Shown: positions 1-8,975 of the stretch, in pieces | Numbering within the stretch: the stretch's first letter is position 1 | Layout: every line of letters begins with the position of its first letter | From: Brevibacterium sp. | GTDB lineage: Bacteria > Actinomycetota > Actinomycetes > Actinomycetales > Brevibacteriaceae | NCBI RefSeq assembly: GCF_022712115.1 | Contig: NZ_JALAHB010000232.1 | Coordinates: 1 to 40,965, forward strand | Direction of reading: 5' to 3' | Length of the DNA: 40,965 bases | Position numbers and translations under genes: made by a program | Notes under the pieces: model-generated | Told to the model about the DNA's origin: nothing | What the model saw: only the letters and a program-made list of their open reading frames with translations | The model's database searches: none

Positions 1-12
1 ATGCGCGCGCAC

Positions 13-60
13 TGACGACGCAGAACCGGCGGCCGGCCCGCCGGAGACGCCGGGCCGGCC
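13..60 (+). terminator. GC-rich hairpin, possible terminator of an upstream gene
   Basis: Ten-base arms GGCCGGCCCG (31-40) and CGGGCCGGCC (51-60) form a perfect stem with a 10-base loop. No T-run follows. An in-frame TGA at 13-15 could be the end of a gene that begins outside the window, in which case this stem would be its terminator, but the upstream gene cannot be seen. The remainder of 61-310 holds no convincing gene. Confidence 0.35.
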
Positions 61-160
61 TCCGTCACTCCGGCGCAACCCTTCGGCCGTTCTCCGCCTC
101 CGTCCTCATCGCACCCGGATCACCGAGACACGCAGCACCCGCACACACCTGTTCTCAGGG

Positions 161-177
161 ACTGTTCAGGCTACAGT
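161..177 (+). promoter_or_regulatory. Dyad ACTGT-N7-ACAGT upstream of the first tct operon
   Basis: A perfect 5-base dyad with a 7-base centre lies 134 bases before the tctC start. Its right half, TACAGT (172-177), could itself be a -10 element, but no good -35 is seen 17-18 bases upstream. The dyad contains a T-N11-A pair, so a LysR-type site is possible. It does not resemble the ATGC-N7-GCAT box of the rest of the island, so this operon may be under different control. Confidence 0.3.
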
Positions 178-310
178 TGACCAGCACAGTGGGCCGCGTG
201 GTCCTCCTCACCGATGAATGGTCGCCCTCCGGGCAGCTGAGTCTCACCGTGGAGACCTCCTGTGAACCGCTGCGCTCTCCAACCCCAATGAATCAAGGAA
301 GCAGTTCATC

Positions 311-1309
311 ATGAGTGCATCGAAAGGTGTGCGGAGAACGGCGATGACGATCTACGCGATCATCACGGCTCTGGCCGTCGTCGCGGCCATGGTCGTCTCC
401 GTCAGGAAGGCATCCGCACCGCCGGACATCTCCGCCAACCTCACGCTCATCGCCCCTGCGAGCCCGGGCGGCGGCTGGGACGGTTTCGTCCGCGAGCAGC
501 AGCAGGCCCTCCGCCAGGGCGGCCTCGTGGGCAACGCCCAGGTCGTCAACATCCCCGGCGCCGGCGGCACGATCGGGCTCGGCCGCTTCACCACCATGAA
601 CGGCCGCTCCGACACCCTGCTGGCCACCGGCTCCGCCATGACCGGCGGCATCCTCATCAACGACTCCCCGGTGGGCTACGACGACGTCCGGCCCATCGCG
701 AAGATCGCGGAGGACTACGACGTGGTGATCGTCCCCGCAGACTCCCCCGTCGAGACCGCGGACGATCTCATCGCTGAGTGGAAGCAGGATCCCAAGGGAA
801 CCCCCTGGACGGGCGGATCGGCGGGGTCGCTCGACCATCTTGTCGTCGCCGAGCTCGCGTTGGCGGGCGGGATCGACCCGCAGGACATCACCTTCATCCC
901 CAAGTCCGGCGGCGGCGAGGCCATCCAGGCCCTGCTCAACGGCACGGCGAAGTACGCCTCCACCGGCTACAACGAGGTGTCCGACCAGATCGAGGCGGGT
1001 CGCGTGAAGGCCATCGGCATCACCGGACCGGAGCGGATCGAAGGCACGGAGATCCCCACCTTCACCGAACAGGGCCTCGACGTGGAGCTCGCCAACTGGC
1101 GGGGCATGCTCGCCGCCCCCGGCATCACGGACGAGGAGTTCGAGCAGCAGCTCGCCCTCCTGGAGAAGATGCGCCAGACGCCGGAATGGCAGGACGCGCT
1201 GGAGCGCAACGCCTGGGCCGATGCCTGGGAGACCGGCGACGAGCTCGACGCCTTCATCACAGACGACGTGGAGAAGACCTCCACCCTCCTCAAGGAGCTG
1301 GGACTGTGA
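311..1309 (+). CDS. tctC: Tripartite tricarboxylate transporter receptor (TctC family), first copy
   Basis: Extracytoplasmic solute receptor of a TTT (TctCBA) secondary transporter. The 332-residue product has one N-terminal hydrophobic segment (about residues 12-33) that acts as signal or anchor. The mature part shows typical TctC features: LIAPASPGGGWDGF near residue 50 in place of the usual P-GG-D motif, followed by VVNIPGAGGTIG. There is no lipobox, unlike the second copy at 11428, so the two are diverged paralogues. The start is chosen for the AAGGAAG ribosome site 9-10 bases upstream. The last bases overlap tctB, and tctA follows, giving a complete transporter. Ligand is probably a carboxylate; proximity to the glucarate genes suggests an aldarate, but that is inference, since the genes are convergent with gudD and lack the shared operator. 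Confidence 0.9.
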   Translation: MSASKGVRRTAMTIYAIITALAVVAAMVVSVRKASAPPDISANLTLIAPASPGGGWDGFVREQQQALRQGGLVGNAQVVNIPGAGGTIGLGRFTTMNGRSDTLLATGSAMTGGILINDSPVGYDDVRPIAKIAEDYDVVIVPADSPVETADDLIAEWKQDPKGTPWTGGSAGSLDHLVVAELALAGGIDPQDITFIPKSGGGEAIQALLNGTAKYASTGYNEVSDQIEAGRVKAIGITGPERIEGTEIPTFTEQGLDVELANWRGMLAAPGITDEEFEQQLALLEKMRQTPEWQDALERNAWADAWETGDELDAFITDDVEKTSTLLKELGL

Positions 1310-1956
1310 ACACCTCATCGAATCCCACCGGCGCCTCGGGTGCGGGGAACGGCCCCGGAGCGGGCTCTGCGGGCCCCGTCATCTCCGCGCACACTCCAGA
1401 CCAGGCCGCGGAGATCGCCGTCCACGGCACGGAGCAGGTCCGGGAACGCGGCTGGTGGACGGGCCGGGCAGGTCTGCTCTTCCCGCTCATCCTCGCGGCA
1501 CTGGCCACCTACATGCTCGTGGGCCAGCTGACGATGAAGGTCGCCGAGGACGCGGACAAGCCCGGACCGCAGTTCATGCCGGGGCTCATCATCACCGCGC
1601 TCTACATCATCGCGGTGCTCATCGCCGTCGACATCATCCGCCGGCCGCAGCTGCCGGAGATGGCCGCCCTCACGGACCCCGAGGAGGTGGGGCGCGTCCA
1701 CTCCTGGTACTCGGACTGGCCGCGTCTGGCCTGGGCCGTGGGAGGCTGCCTGGCCTTCGCCGTGCTGCTCGTCCCGGTGGGGTGGATCCTCGCCGCCGCG
1801 CTCCTGTTCTGGTGCATCGCACGGTCCATGGGCTCCACACGCGTCCTCTTCGACATCTCGCTGGCGCTGCTGTTCTCGTCCGCCGTGTATCTGATCTTCG
1901 GAGTCCTGCTGGCGGTCGATCTGCCCAGCGGACTCATCTTCGGGGGAGGCCGCTGA
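1306..1956 (+). CDS. tctB: TctB small membrane subunit, first copy
   Basis: Small integral membrane subunit of the TTT transporter, 216 residues. The start is the GTG at 1306, whose bases overlap the tctC stop (GTGA), a classic coupled junction. An open frame continues far upstream inside tctC, but it encodes arginine-rich sequence that is a shadow of tctC. After a hydrophilic Gly/Ser-rich N-terminus of about 55 residues come four predicted membrane segments (around residues 62-80, 95-115, 147-175 and 185-208). TctB proteins are weakly conserved, so the call rests on size, topology and position between tctC and tctA. It ends one base before tctA. Confidence 0.85.
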   Translation: MNTSSNPTGASGAGNGPGAGSAGPVISAHTPDQAAEIAVHGTEQVRERGWWTGRAGLLFPLILAALATYMLVGQLTMKVAEDADKPGPQFMPGLIITALYIIAVLIAVDIIRRPQLPEMAALTDPEEVGRVHSWYSDWPRLAWAVGGCLAFAVLLVPVGWILAAALLFWCIARSMGSTRVLFDISLALLFSSAVYLIFGVLLAVDLPSGLIFGGGR

Positions 1957-1957
1957 C

Positions 1958-3487
1958 ATGGAACCGCTCTTCTCACTCCTCGACGGGTTCGGCACCGCGC
2001 TGACCCCAATGAATCTCCTCTGGGTCATGGTCGGCTGTCTGCTGGGCACGGCCGTGGGCGTGCTGCCCGGACTGGGCTCGTCCATGGCGGTGGCGCTGCT
2101 GCTGCCCATGACCTTCGCCCTCGACCCCGCCGGGGCCTTCATCATGTTCGCCGGCGTGTACTTCGGCGGTCTCTTCGGGGACTCCACGATGGCGATCCTC
2201 ATGAACACCCCCGGCCAGGGATCCGCGATCGCCTCGACGTTCGAGGGTCACAGGATGGCGAAGTCCGGGCGGGCTCCGCAGGCTCTCGCGACCGCGGCCA
2301 TCGGTGCGTTCACCGGCGGCCTGATCTCCTGCGCCGTCGTCGTCTTCCTCGCACCCGCCCTCGCGGCGTTCTCCACGCTCTTCGGCCCCGCCGAGTACTT
2401 CGGCCTGGCGCTCTTCGCCTTCGTCGCCACCTCCTCGGTGGTCTCCGACTCCGTGCTCAAGGGCCTCGCGTCCCTGGTGCTCGGGCTCGCGATCGCCGTG
2501 GTGGGCATCGACTCCGTCACCGGCACCGAGCGCTTCACCTCCGGTGTGCCGGAGCTGTTCGACGGCATCTCGCTCGTCACCGTCACGGTCGCGGTCCTCG
2601 CCCTGGGCGAGGTGTTCCGGGTGGCCTCGCGGCTGCGCCGGGACCCGGGGGCGATGGTCATCCAGAGCTCCGGCCGGCCGTTCCTCTCCGGGAAGGAGTT
2701 CCGCGAGGCGCTGCCGGCGTGGCTGCGCGGCACCGGGATCGGCCTGCCCTTCGGCGTCGTGCCGGTGGGAGGCTCCGAGGTCCCCACCTTCATGGCCTAC
2801 GGCCTGGAGCGCAGGCTGGACAAACGCAGCGGGCGCAACAAATTCGGCACCGGTGCCATCCGGGGCCTCGCCGCTCCCGAGGCCGCGGGCAACGCGACGA
2901 CCGGCACCGCCATGGCCTCGCTGCTCGCCCTGGGCCTGCCCGTGTCCGCCACCGCGGCGATCATGCTGGCGGCGTTCCAACAGTACGGCCTGCAGCCGGG
3001 GCCGCTGCTGTTCGACCGTGCGCCGGACCTGGTGTGGGGACTGCTCGCGAGCTTCTTCATCGCGATGATCGTCCTGCTGATCCTCAACCTGCCGTTCGCA
3101 CCGCTGTGGGCCAAGCTGCTGCTCATTCCCAAGCCGTACCTGTACGCGGGCATCACGGTGTTCTGCATGCTGGGCATCTACGCGACGTCCAACAGCGTGT
3201 TCGACGTGTTCATGCTGGTGGGGATCGGCCTGGTGGGCTTCGCCATGCGGCGCTTCGACATCCCGCTCGCACCGCTGATGATCGGCATGGTGCTGGGACC
3301 GCTCGCGGAGTCGAGCCTGCGCGATGCGCTGCTGAGCTCCGGCGGGAACTACGCGGTGTTCGTGTCCAGCCCCATCTCGATCGTCCTGTACCTGGTCCTG
3401 ATCGCGGTGGTGGGCGCCTCGCTGTTCGGCAAGCTCGCCCAGCGCCGCCGCGAGCGCGGCAACGTCATGACGGACGTGGACGGCTGA
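1958..3487 (+). CDS. tctA: TctA large permease subunit, first copy
   Basis: Large membrane subunit (509 residues) that forms the transport channel of a TctCBA secondary transporter. The family pattern is clear: MNLLWVMVGCLLGTAVGVLPGLGSSMAVALLLP near the N-terminus, the GGLFGDS loop followed by NTPGQGSA (about residues 65-90), and a second LPFGVVPVGGSEVPTFMAYGLE block near residues 265-285 before the PEAAGNA motif. Around ten to twelve hydrophobic segments are present. It starts one base after tctB and is followed by a strong hairpin terminator, so tctCBA is one transcript. The second half-repeat motif reads VPVGGSE rather than the LPGGGA seen in the copy at 13059, so substrate range may differ. 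Confidence 0.92.
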   Translation: MEPLFSLLDGFGTALTPMNLLWVMVGCLLGTAVGVLPGLGSSMAVALLLPMTFALDPAGAFIMFAGVYFGGLFGDSTMAILMNTPGQGSAIASTFEGHRMAKSGRAPQALATAAIGAFTGGLISCAVVVFLAPALAAFSTLFGPAEYFGLALFAFVATSSVVSDSVLKGLASLVLGLAIAVVGIDSVTGTERFTSGVPELFDGISLVTVTVAVLALGEVFRVASRLRRDPGAMVIQSSGRPFLSGKEFREALPAWLRGTGIGLPFGVVPVGGSEVPTFMAYGLERRLDKRSGRNKFGTGAIRGLAAPEAAGNATTGTAMASLLALGLPVSATAAIMLAAFQQYGLQPGPLLFDRAPDLVWGLLASFFIAMIVLLILNLPFAPLWAKLLLIPKPYLYAGITVFCMLGIYATSNSVFDVFMLVGIGLVGFAMRRFDIPLAPLMIGMVLGPLAESSLRDALLSSGGNYAVFVSSPISIVLYLVLIAVVGASLFGKLAQRRRERGNVMTDVDG

Positions 3488-3503
3488 GTCTCTCCGCACA
3501 GAC

Positions 3504-3536
3504 AGACGGGAACGGATGCCCCATCCGTTCCCGTCT
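3504..3536. terminator. Strong (bidirectional) terminator between tctA and gudD
   Basis: A perfect 14-base-pair stem (left arm 3504-3517, right arm 3523-3536, beginning AGACGGGAACGGAT) with a 5-base loop lies 17 bases after the tctA stop. It is followed by TTCTGTTT on the plus strand. It sits between two convergent operons and probably ends both transcripts. Confidence 0.85.
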
Positions 3537-3603
3537 TCTGTTTCGCCGTCCTGCCGTGGTGCAGCGCGGCGAAACAGCAGATGCGAAGAAGGTCAGCGCG
3601 CCT

Positions 3604-4941
3604 TCACGTCTGGCGCACCATGCAGGGTCGCTTGGGGTCGAACTCCCATCCGGGGATGATCGTCCGCATCGCCACCGCGTCGTCGCGCCCGCCGAGGCCG
3701 TGCTCACGGTAGAGCTCGTGCGCTGCGGCCAGCCGCTCCTCGTCGAGCTCCACCCCCAACCCGGGACGCTGCGGCACGGCGATCTCGCCGTCCCCGATGC
3801 GCGGGGGCTCCGTCGTCAGGCCCTCGCCGTCCTGCCAGATCCAGTGGGTGTCCAGGGCGGTGATCTCCCCCGGAGCGGCGGCGCCCACCTGGGTGAACAT
3901 CGCCAGGGACACGTCGAAGTGGTTGTTCGAGTGCGAGCCCCAGGTCAGGCCGAAGTCGCTGCAGAGCTGTGCGACGCGTACGGATCCGGCCATCGTCCAG
4001 AAGTGCGGGTCCGCCAGCGGGATGTCCACAGAGGCCTCGCGCACGGCATGCGCCATCTCCCGCCAGTCCGTGGCGATCATGTTCGTCGCCGTCCGCAGGC
4101 CCGTGGCGCGCCGGAACTCCGCCATGATCTCCCGGCCGGAGAAGCGTCCCTCGGCACCGCAGGGATCCTCCGCATAGGCGACCACATCCGTCATCATGCG
4201 TCCGAAGCGGATCGCGTCCTCCAGCAGCCAGCCGCCATTCGGGTCGAGGGTGATCCTGGCTTCAGGAAAGCGCTCCTTCAGCCGGGAGACGGTCTCGACT
4301 TCCTGTTCGCCAGGAAGCACCCCGCCCTTGAGCTTGAAGTCGCGGAAGCCGTACCGCTTCTGTGCGGCCTCGGCGAGCGCCACCACAGACTCCGGCGTCA
4401 TGGCCTCCTCACGGCGCAGACGGGCCCAGTCATCCACCGCGTTCGGCTCACGCAGGTACGGCATCCCCGTCCGGTCGACGGGACCCACATAGAAGAGGTA
4501 GCCGAGCACCGGCACGCTCGCGCGCTGCTGCCCCTCCCCCAGGAGCTCGGCCACCGGTACGTCGAGGTGCTGCCCGTGCAGATCGAGCAGGCACGACTCC
4601 ACTGCGGTCACGGCATGGATCGCGATGCGCTGGTCGAAGGTCTGCTGTCCGCGACCTCCCGTGTCGCGCACAGCGAAGGCTGTGTGGACCTCACGCAGCA
4701 GCGAGCGGAAGCGCGCCACCGGCTGCCCGAGGAGCACCTCGGCGGCATCCCTGACAGTCGCGGCGATGGCCTCCCCGCCGGGCACCTCGCCGATCCCCAC
4801 GCGGCCCTCGCTGTCCGTGATCCGCGCGATGTTGCGGGTGAAGAACGGCCCGTGGGCTCCCGAGAGGTTCATGAGCATCGAGTCGTGCCCGGCGACCGGG
4901 ATCACCTCGACCTTCGCGATGGTGGGGCTGTCCGCGCTCAT
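3604..4941 (-). CDS. gudD: D-glucarate dehydratase
   Basis: Dehydrates D-glucarate (and L-idarate) to 5-keto-4-deoxyglucarate in the cytoplasm. The 445-residue enolase-superfamily protein is close to E. coli GudD along its whole length: [18 protein letters not shown] at the N-terminus, FKLKGG with K203/K205, metal ligands D233 (LDPNGG), E264 (DPCGAE) and N287 (ATNMIATD), D311 (ADPHFW) and catalytic H337 (GSHSNNH). Each is offset by two from E. coli numbering, so the active site is complete. The start ATG overlaps the stop of the upstream dehydrogenase by four bases (ATGA), so translation is coupled. It is the last gene of the kdgD operon. Confidence 0.97.
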   Translation of the reverse strand: MSADSPTIAKVEVIPVAGHDSMLMNLSGAHGPFFTRNIARITDSEGRVGIGEVPGGEAIAATVRDAAEVLLGQPVARFRSLLREVHTAFAVRDTGGRGQQTFDQRIAIHAVTAVESCLLDLHGQHLDVPVAELLGEGQQRASVPVLGYLFYVGPVDRTGMPYLREPNAVDDWARLRREEAMTPESVVALAEAAQKRYGFRDFKLKGGVLPGEQEVETVSRLKERFPEARITLDPNGGWLLEDAIRFGRMMTDVVAYAEDPCGAEGRFSGREIMAEFRRATGLRTATNMIATDWREMAHAVREASVDIPLADPHFWTMAGSVRVAQLCSDFGLTWGSHSNNHFDVSLAMFTQVGAAAPGEITALDTHWIWQDGEGLTTEPPRIGDGEIAVPQRPGLGVELDEERLAAAHELYREHGLGGRDDAVAMRTIIPGWEFDPKRPCMVRQT

Positions 4942-6557
4942 CCTCGGGCTCCCCTCTCTGCGACGGCACCGGCCGTGCCTGCGACCGTCACCGTCCCGTC
5001 GAGGCGTCGGTTCAGACCGTATGCATTCTCGTCCCGCACCGGCGCAGGCAGCAGCGCCTCCGGCAGCGACTGGTAGCTGACGGGGCGCAGGAAGCGCTCG
5101 ATCGCAAGGCTGCCCACGGAGGTGGTGGCGCTGTTCGAGGTCGCAGGGAACGGTCCGCCATGGATCACGGCATGTCCCACCTCGACCCCGGTGGGCCAGC
5201 CACCCACAAGGATGCGTCCGGCAAGACGCTCGAGCACCGGCAGGAGAGCGAGCGCGGCCGCGTGGTCCGCCTCCGCGAGGTGCAGGGTGGCCGTCAGCTG
5301 GCCCTCCATGCCTGAGGCCAGCTCCGGCAGCTGCGCCGCATCGTCGTAGCGCACGATGAGCGAGGCGGCCCCGAAGATCTCGTGGGAGAAGACCTCGTCC
5401 GCGACGAAAGCCTCGGCGGTGGTCTCGAAGACGACCGGAGCCGGGGCGTTCTCGCCGGTGCCCGCCGTCCCCTCGGCCACCTTCCGTGCCTCGGGCCGGG
5501 CGGCCAGAGCCGCGACGCCGGCCTGCCAGGCGCGGTGGATCCCCGGAGTGAGCATGGTCTGTCCGGTCGAGCCGGCGAAGGCCTGGGCGATCGCCTCGAC
5601 GAGCTGGTCACCAGCCTCTCCCGCTGGCACGAGGAGCAGGCCCGGCGAGGTGCACAGCTGGCCGCTGGACCCCGTGACGGATCCCAGGAATCCCTGCGCG
5701 AGCGCCTCGACGTCGCCGGTGAGTGCGCCGGGGAGCACGAACACGGGGTTGACGGAGCTCATCTCCGCGTAGACGGGGATCGGCACCGGACGTGCGTTCG
5801 CGGCCTCGACGAGAGCGAGCCCACCGCTGCGGGAGCCGGTGAAGCCCACTGCGGTGATGCGTGGGTCCTTCACGAGTGCCTGCCCCACCTGGGCGCCGGG
5901 TCCGTAGAGCAGAGAGAACACACCCGGCGGCATGCCGGTGGCGGCAGCGGCCTCGGTCACGGCCCGGCCCACAATCTCGCTGGTGCCGGGATGGGCGTTG
6001 TGAGCCTTGACGATCACCGGGCAGCCGGCGGCGAGCGCCGAAGCGGTGTCACCACCGGCGACGGAGAAGGCGAGCGGGAAGTTGCTGGCGCCGAACACTG
6101 CGACCGGCCCCAGCGGAACCTTCCGCTGACGCAGATCGACACGTGGCGCCGGGGTGCGCTCAGGCTGGGCCGGGTCGATCCGGACGCCGTGAAAGTCCCC
6201 CTGCCGGACGACCGAGGCGAACATGCGCAGCTGCCCGGTGGTGCGCGCGGTCTCCCCCACGAGGCGGGCCGCAGGCAGGCCGGTCTCCTGCATGGCGCGG
6301 GCCACCAGAACATCGCGGGCCGCATCGATGCGATCGGCCGCGGCGTCGAGAAACGCCGCGCGGCGCTCGGGGTCGGTGTCGCGGTACTGAGCGAAGGCCT
6401 CCTCGGCGGCACGTGTTGCCTGCTCCACCTGAGCCTCACCGACGAACGAATAGGCCGGTTCCAGCTCACCGTTGTCTGACGGATTCACGGCCCGTGTGCT
6501 GCCGTTCCCGCCGGGGGAGGTCTCCCCCGCAATGATCGAATGTCCGGTGAGTGCCAT
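4938..6557 (-). CDS. 2-oxoglutarate semialdehyde (2,5-dioxovalerate) dehydrogenase
   Basis: NAD(P)-dependent oxidation of 2-oxoglutarate semialdehyde to 2-oxoglutarate, the last step of aldarate breakdown. The 539-residue aldehyde dehydrogenase has K184 ([10 protein letters not shown]), the general base E265 ([10 protein letters not shown]) and the catalytic C302 ([10 protein letters not shown]). The [10 protein letters not shown] and EMSSVNPVF segments and the C-terminal GGPFPATSN motif are typical of the semialdehyde dehydrogenases found in glucarate operons (type III KGSADH) rather than succinate semialdehyde or betaine aldehyde enzymes. It lies 50 bases after kdgD and overlaps gudD by four bases, exactly where this pathway needs it. 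Confidence 0.93.
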   Translation of the reverse strand: MALTGHSIIAGETSPGGNGSTRAVNPSDNGELEPAYSFVGEAQVEQATRAAEEAFAQYRDTDPERRAAFLDAAADRIDAARDVLVARAMQETGLPAARLVGETARTTGQLRMFASVVRQGDFHGVRIDPAQPERTPAPRVDLRQRKVPLGPVAVFGASNFPLAFSVAGGDTASALAAGCPVIVKAHNAHPGTSEIVGRAVTEAAAATGMPPGVFSLLYGPGAQVGQALVKDPRITAVGFTGSRSGGLALVEAANARPVPIPVYAEMSSVNPVFVLPGALTGDVEALAQGFLGSVTGSSGQLCTSPGLLLVPAGEAGDQLVEAIAQAFAGSTGQTMLTPGIHRAWQAGVAALAARPEARKVAEGTAGTGENAPAPVVFETTAEAFVADEVFSHEIFGAASLIVRYDDAAQLPELASGMEGQLTATLHLAEADHAAALALLPVLERLAGRILVGGWPTGVEVGHAVIHGGPFPATSNSATTSVGSLAIERFLRPVSYQSLPEALLPAPVRDENAYGLNRRLDGTVTVAGTAGAVAERGARG

Positions 6558-6607
6558 TCTGCTCTTCCTTCTCCTGTGTGTCTGGTCAGCCTGCCGGATA
6601 GGTCTTG

Positions 6608-7540
6608 TCAGTGGAGCGCCGGTGCGATGCCTGCTCGCTCGATGAGTGCGCTGAGATCGGCGAGATCCGCCTCGGTGAGATCCTGAAGCGGCGCCCGGAC
6701 GGGGCCGTTGTCGCGGCCGATCGCCTTCAGTCCGGCCTTGACGATGGATACGCCGTACCCCTTCACCCGATCACGGATGTCCAGGTAGGGGAAGACGAAG
6801 CGGTTGAGCTTCTCATTCACCGCGTCGCGGTCCTGTGCGCGGACATCCGCGTAGAACTCCAGTGCGAACTCCGGGACGAAGTTGAACATGGCGGAGGAGT
6901 AGGTGCTCAGACCCAGCTGCAGCAGCGGAAGGGCGAAAGTCTCTGCGGTGGGGAGGCCCCCCAGGTAGAAGAGACGGTCGCCGTTGAGGGCATACATCTT
7001 GGCGAGGTGCTCGATGTCGCCGTGCGCATCCTTGAACCCGATGAAGTTCGCGTGGTCCTCCGCGAGCCGGGCGACGGTCTCCGGAGCATAGTGGGCGTTG
7101 GCCCGGTTGTAGACGATGACGCCCAGGTTCGTCGCCTCGCAGATCGCGGAGACATGCCGGTACAGACCCTCCTGGTCGTTCTCGGTGAGGTACGGGGGCA
7201 GCACGAGCAGGCCCTCGGCACCTGCCTCCTGCGCGTCCTTCGCGTTCTGCACCGCCTGGCGGGTGCTGCCGCCGGCGGAACCCAGCACCGGGACCTCGGG
7301 GCGCGAGGCCGCGACCGCGGCGCCGACCACATCCTTGGCCTCGGCCGGGGTCAGGCTGAAGCCCTCGCCCGTGCCGCCTGCGGCGAAGAGGCCTGCGACG
7401 CCATAGCTCGACTGCCACGCGACGTGTTCGGAGACCTTGGCGAGATCGACCTCGCCCGCGGCGTCGAAGGCGGTGACGGGGAAGGACAGGAGGCCGTCCT
7501 TGAGGTGGGCGGCGAGGTCTTCGGGGGCGAACTGGCTCAT
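6608..7540 (-). CDS. kdgD: 5-dehydro-4-deoxyglucarate dehydratase
   Basis: Converts 5-keto-4-deoxyglucarate to 2-oxoglutarate semialdehyde, releasing CO2 and water. The 310-residue protein belongs to the DapA/N-acetylneuraminate lyase (class I aldolase-like) superfamily. GGTGEGFSLTPAE (55-67) is the substrate carboxylate loop, Y144 (VIVYNRANAHY) the conserved tyrosine and K170 (FIGFKDAHGD) the Schiff-base lysine. GFKD followed by AHGD, with R146 nearby, is characteristic of KdgD rather than DapA. It is the first gene of the minus-strand operon and has an AGGAGAG ribosome site. Its promoter carries the shared LysR-type operator and -35 box described at 7576-7641. Confidence 0.95.
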   Translation of the reverse strand: MSQFAPEDLAAHLKDGLLSFPVTAFDAAGEVDLAKVSEHVAWQSSYGVAGLFAAGGTGEGFSLTPAEAKDVVGAAVAASRPEVPVLGSAGGSTRQAVQNAKDAQEAGAEGLLVLPPYLTENDQEGLYRHVSAICEATNLGVIVYNRANAHYAPETVARLAEDHANFIGFKDAHGDIEHLAKMYALNGDRLFYLGGLPTAETFALPLLQLGLSTYSSAMFNFVPEFALEFYADVRAQDRDAVNEKLNRFVFPYLDIRDRVKGYGVSIVKAGLKAIGRDNGPVRAPLQDLTEADLADLSALIERAGIAPALH

Positions 7541-7575
7541 GGCTCTCCTAGGTGTACGGGACCGTTGTCATCCCG

Positions 7576-7610
7576 AGCGTAGGATCGCGCTCTCATGCAC
7601 GTCCAAGCCC
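7576..7610 (-). promoter_or_regulatory. kdgD promoter with conserved activation site
   Basis: Read on the minus strand, GGGCTTGGAC-N2-GCAT occupies 7610-7595. TTGGAC (7606-7601) serves as -35, and TACGCT (7581-7576) is a TAnnnT-type -10 at 19 bases. The GGGC-N8-GCAT element overlapping -35 matches the layout of a LysR activation site. It sits exactly 16 bases from the ATGC-N7-GCAT box at 7627-7641, the same distance as in the promoters at 9826 and 11297. Confidence 0.72.
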
Positions 7611-7626
7611 GTTATCGAATCAGATG

Positions 7627-7641
7627 ATGCCCTGAATGCAT
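7627..7641. promoter_or_regulatory. Shared divergent operator ATGC-N7-GCAT (kdgD / galactarate dehydratase)
   Basis: ATGCCCTGAATGCAT is a perfect 4-base dyad with a T-N11-A core, the LysR-type signature. Its centre is 28 bases upstream of the kdgD -35 (so about -64) and 29 bases upstream of the plausible -35 of the opposite gene. One bound regulator could therefore control both directions. The same box occurs at 9826 and 11297, and with an 8-base centre at 14656. Confidence 0.75.
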
Positions 7642-7662
7642 GGGATTCAAGGGCTTCTTCAG

Positions 7663-7692
7663 TTGTGTGACTTATTGAAAAGTTGTCATACT
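7663..7692 (+). promoter_or_regulatory. Probable promoter of the galactarate dehydratase gene
   Basis: TTGTGT (7663-7668) and CATACT (7687-7692) are separated by 18 bases and lie on the other side of the shared operator at the spacing expected for LysR activation. The conserved GGGCTTGGAC-N2-GCAT element is absent on this side. The rest of the leader, to 7783, shows no further structure. Confidence 0.45.
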
Positions 7693-7783
7693 CATCGAGC
7701 GCCCAGCCTGCACCCCCAGCATCTGGGTTCGCCATCAGACTGCACAGCACGCACCCACCCGCCTCCAGAACCGAAAGAGGACA

Positions 7784-8914
7784 ATGCCGTACTCACCGGA
7801 CGCCATCGCGTCGATCACCCTCTCCTCCGTCACCCTGCCGCTGGCGCGCCCCATCTCCGACGCCAAGGTCTTCACGGGCAGGCAGAAGCCCATGACCGAG
7901 GTCGTCTTCCTGTTCGCGGAGATCCGCACCGAACAGGGCCACGAGGGCGTGGGCTTCAGCTACTCGAAGCGAGCGGGCGGCCCCGCCCAGTACGCCCACG
8001 CGAAGGAGGTCGCAGGCGCCGCGATCGGCGAGGACCCCAATGACATCGAGAAGCTGTACACGAAGCTGCTGTGGGCCGGCGCCTCGGTGGGGCGCTCGGG
8101 TGTCGCCACGCAGGCACTGGCGGCGATCGACATCACCCTCTACGACCTCAAAGCCAAGCGCGCGGGTCTCCCGCTGGCCAAGCTGCTGGGTTCGCACAGG
8201 GACTCGGTACGCACCTACAACACCTCCGGCGGCTTCCTCTCCGCCTCCCTGGATGAGGTGAAGGAGGCGGCCTCGCGATCCGTCGAAGCCGGGATCGGCG
8301 GCATCAAGATCAAAGTGGGTCTGCCGGACACTGCCGAGGACGTGCGCCGCGTGAGCGTGGTGCGCGAGCACATAGGCGAGGTGCCGCTCATGGTCGATGC
8401 CAACCAGCAGTGGGACCGCACCACGGCTCTGCGCATGGGCCGCCGTTTCGAGGACCTCGACCTCGTGTGGATCGAGGAGCCTCTGGACGCCTATGACGCG
8501 GCGGGGCATGCACAGCTGGCTCGCGCCCTCGACACACCCATCGCGACAGGTGAGATGCTGGCGTCCGTGGCCGAGCACCGCGAGCTCATCCGCCACGGCG
8601 CCTGCGACATCATCCAGCCCGATGCGCCGCGGGTGGGAGGCATCACCCAGTTCCTGCGGCTGGCCCGGCTGGCGGACGAGGCGGGCCTCGACCTTGCACC
8701 GCACTTCGCGATGGAGATCCACCTGCACCTGGCCGCCTGCTACCCGCGGGAGCCGTGGGTGGAGCACTTCGACTGGCTCGACCCGCTGTTCGAGGAGCGT
8801 CTGGAGACGCGCGACGGCCGTATGATCGTTCCCGACCGGCCCGGGCTGGGCTTCACGGTCAGCGAGCAGGCGCGCGCCTGGACGACGGATTCTGTGACGA
8901 TCACCGAGGCCTGA
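7784..8914 (+). CDS. Galactarate / L-talarate dehydratase (enolase superfamily)
   Basis: Dehydrates galactarate, and probably epimerises or dehydrates L-talarate, feeding 5-keto-4-deoxyglucarate to KdgD. The 376-residue protein is in the mandelate racemase subgroup. It shows the KxK motif K175/K177 (GGIKIKVG), metal ligands D205 (MVDANQQW), E231 (WIEEPLDAYD) and E257 (ATGEML), and the His-Asp dyad D280/H307 (QPDAPRVGG, APHFAMEIHLHL). The stretches NTSGGFL, DANQQWDR, EEPLDAYD and TPIATGEML are those of the Salmonella L-talarate/galactarate dehydratase. It is unrelated to the GarD-type galactarate dehydratase of E. coli. It is transcribed divergently from kdgD across a shared operator. Confidence 0.9.
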   Translation: MPYSPDAIASITLSSVTLPLARPISDAKVFTGRQKPMTEVVFLFAEIRTEQGHEGVGFSYSKRAGGPAQYAHAKEVAGAAIGEDPNDIEKLYTKLLWAGASVGRSGVATQALAAIDITLYDLKAKRAGLPLAKLLGSHRDSVRTYNTSGGFLSASLDEVKEAASRSVEAGIGGIKIKVGLPDTAEDVRRVSVVREHIGEVPLMVDANQQWDRTTALRMGRRFEDLDLVWIEEPLDAYDAAGHAQLARALDTPIATGEMLASVAEHRELIRHGACDIIQPDAPRVGGITQFLRLARLADEAGLDLAPHFAMEIHLHLAACYPREPWVEHFDWLDPLFEERLETRDGRMIVPDRPGLGFTVSEQARAWTTDSVTITEA

Positions 8915-8975
8915 GCCTCCTGCCTCGGACTAGCCCGAGCGCCGCCGGGCGCACCATCATCATGGAGGGAACCGC

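Noticed and set aside
293..3499. Long open frames on the minus strand opposite the first tct operon (293-1318 and 1973-3499) and in the third plus frame (2719-5076)
   Set aside because: They are Arg/His/Gly/Asp-rich, match no family and lie exactly opposite or across well-supported genes; this is the normal effect of high GC on alternate frames.
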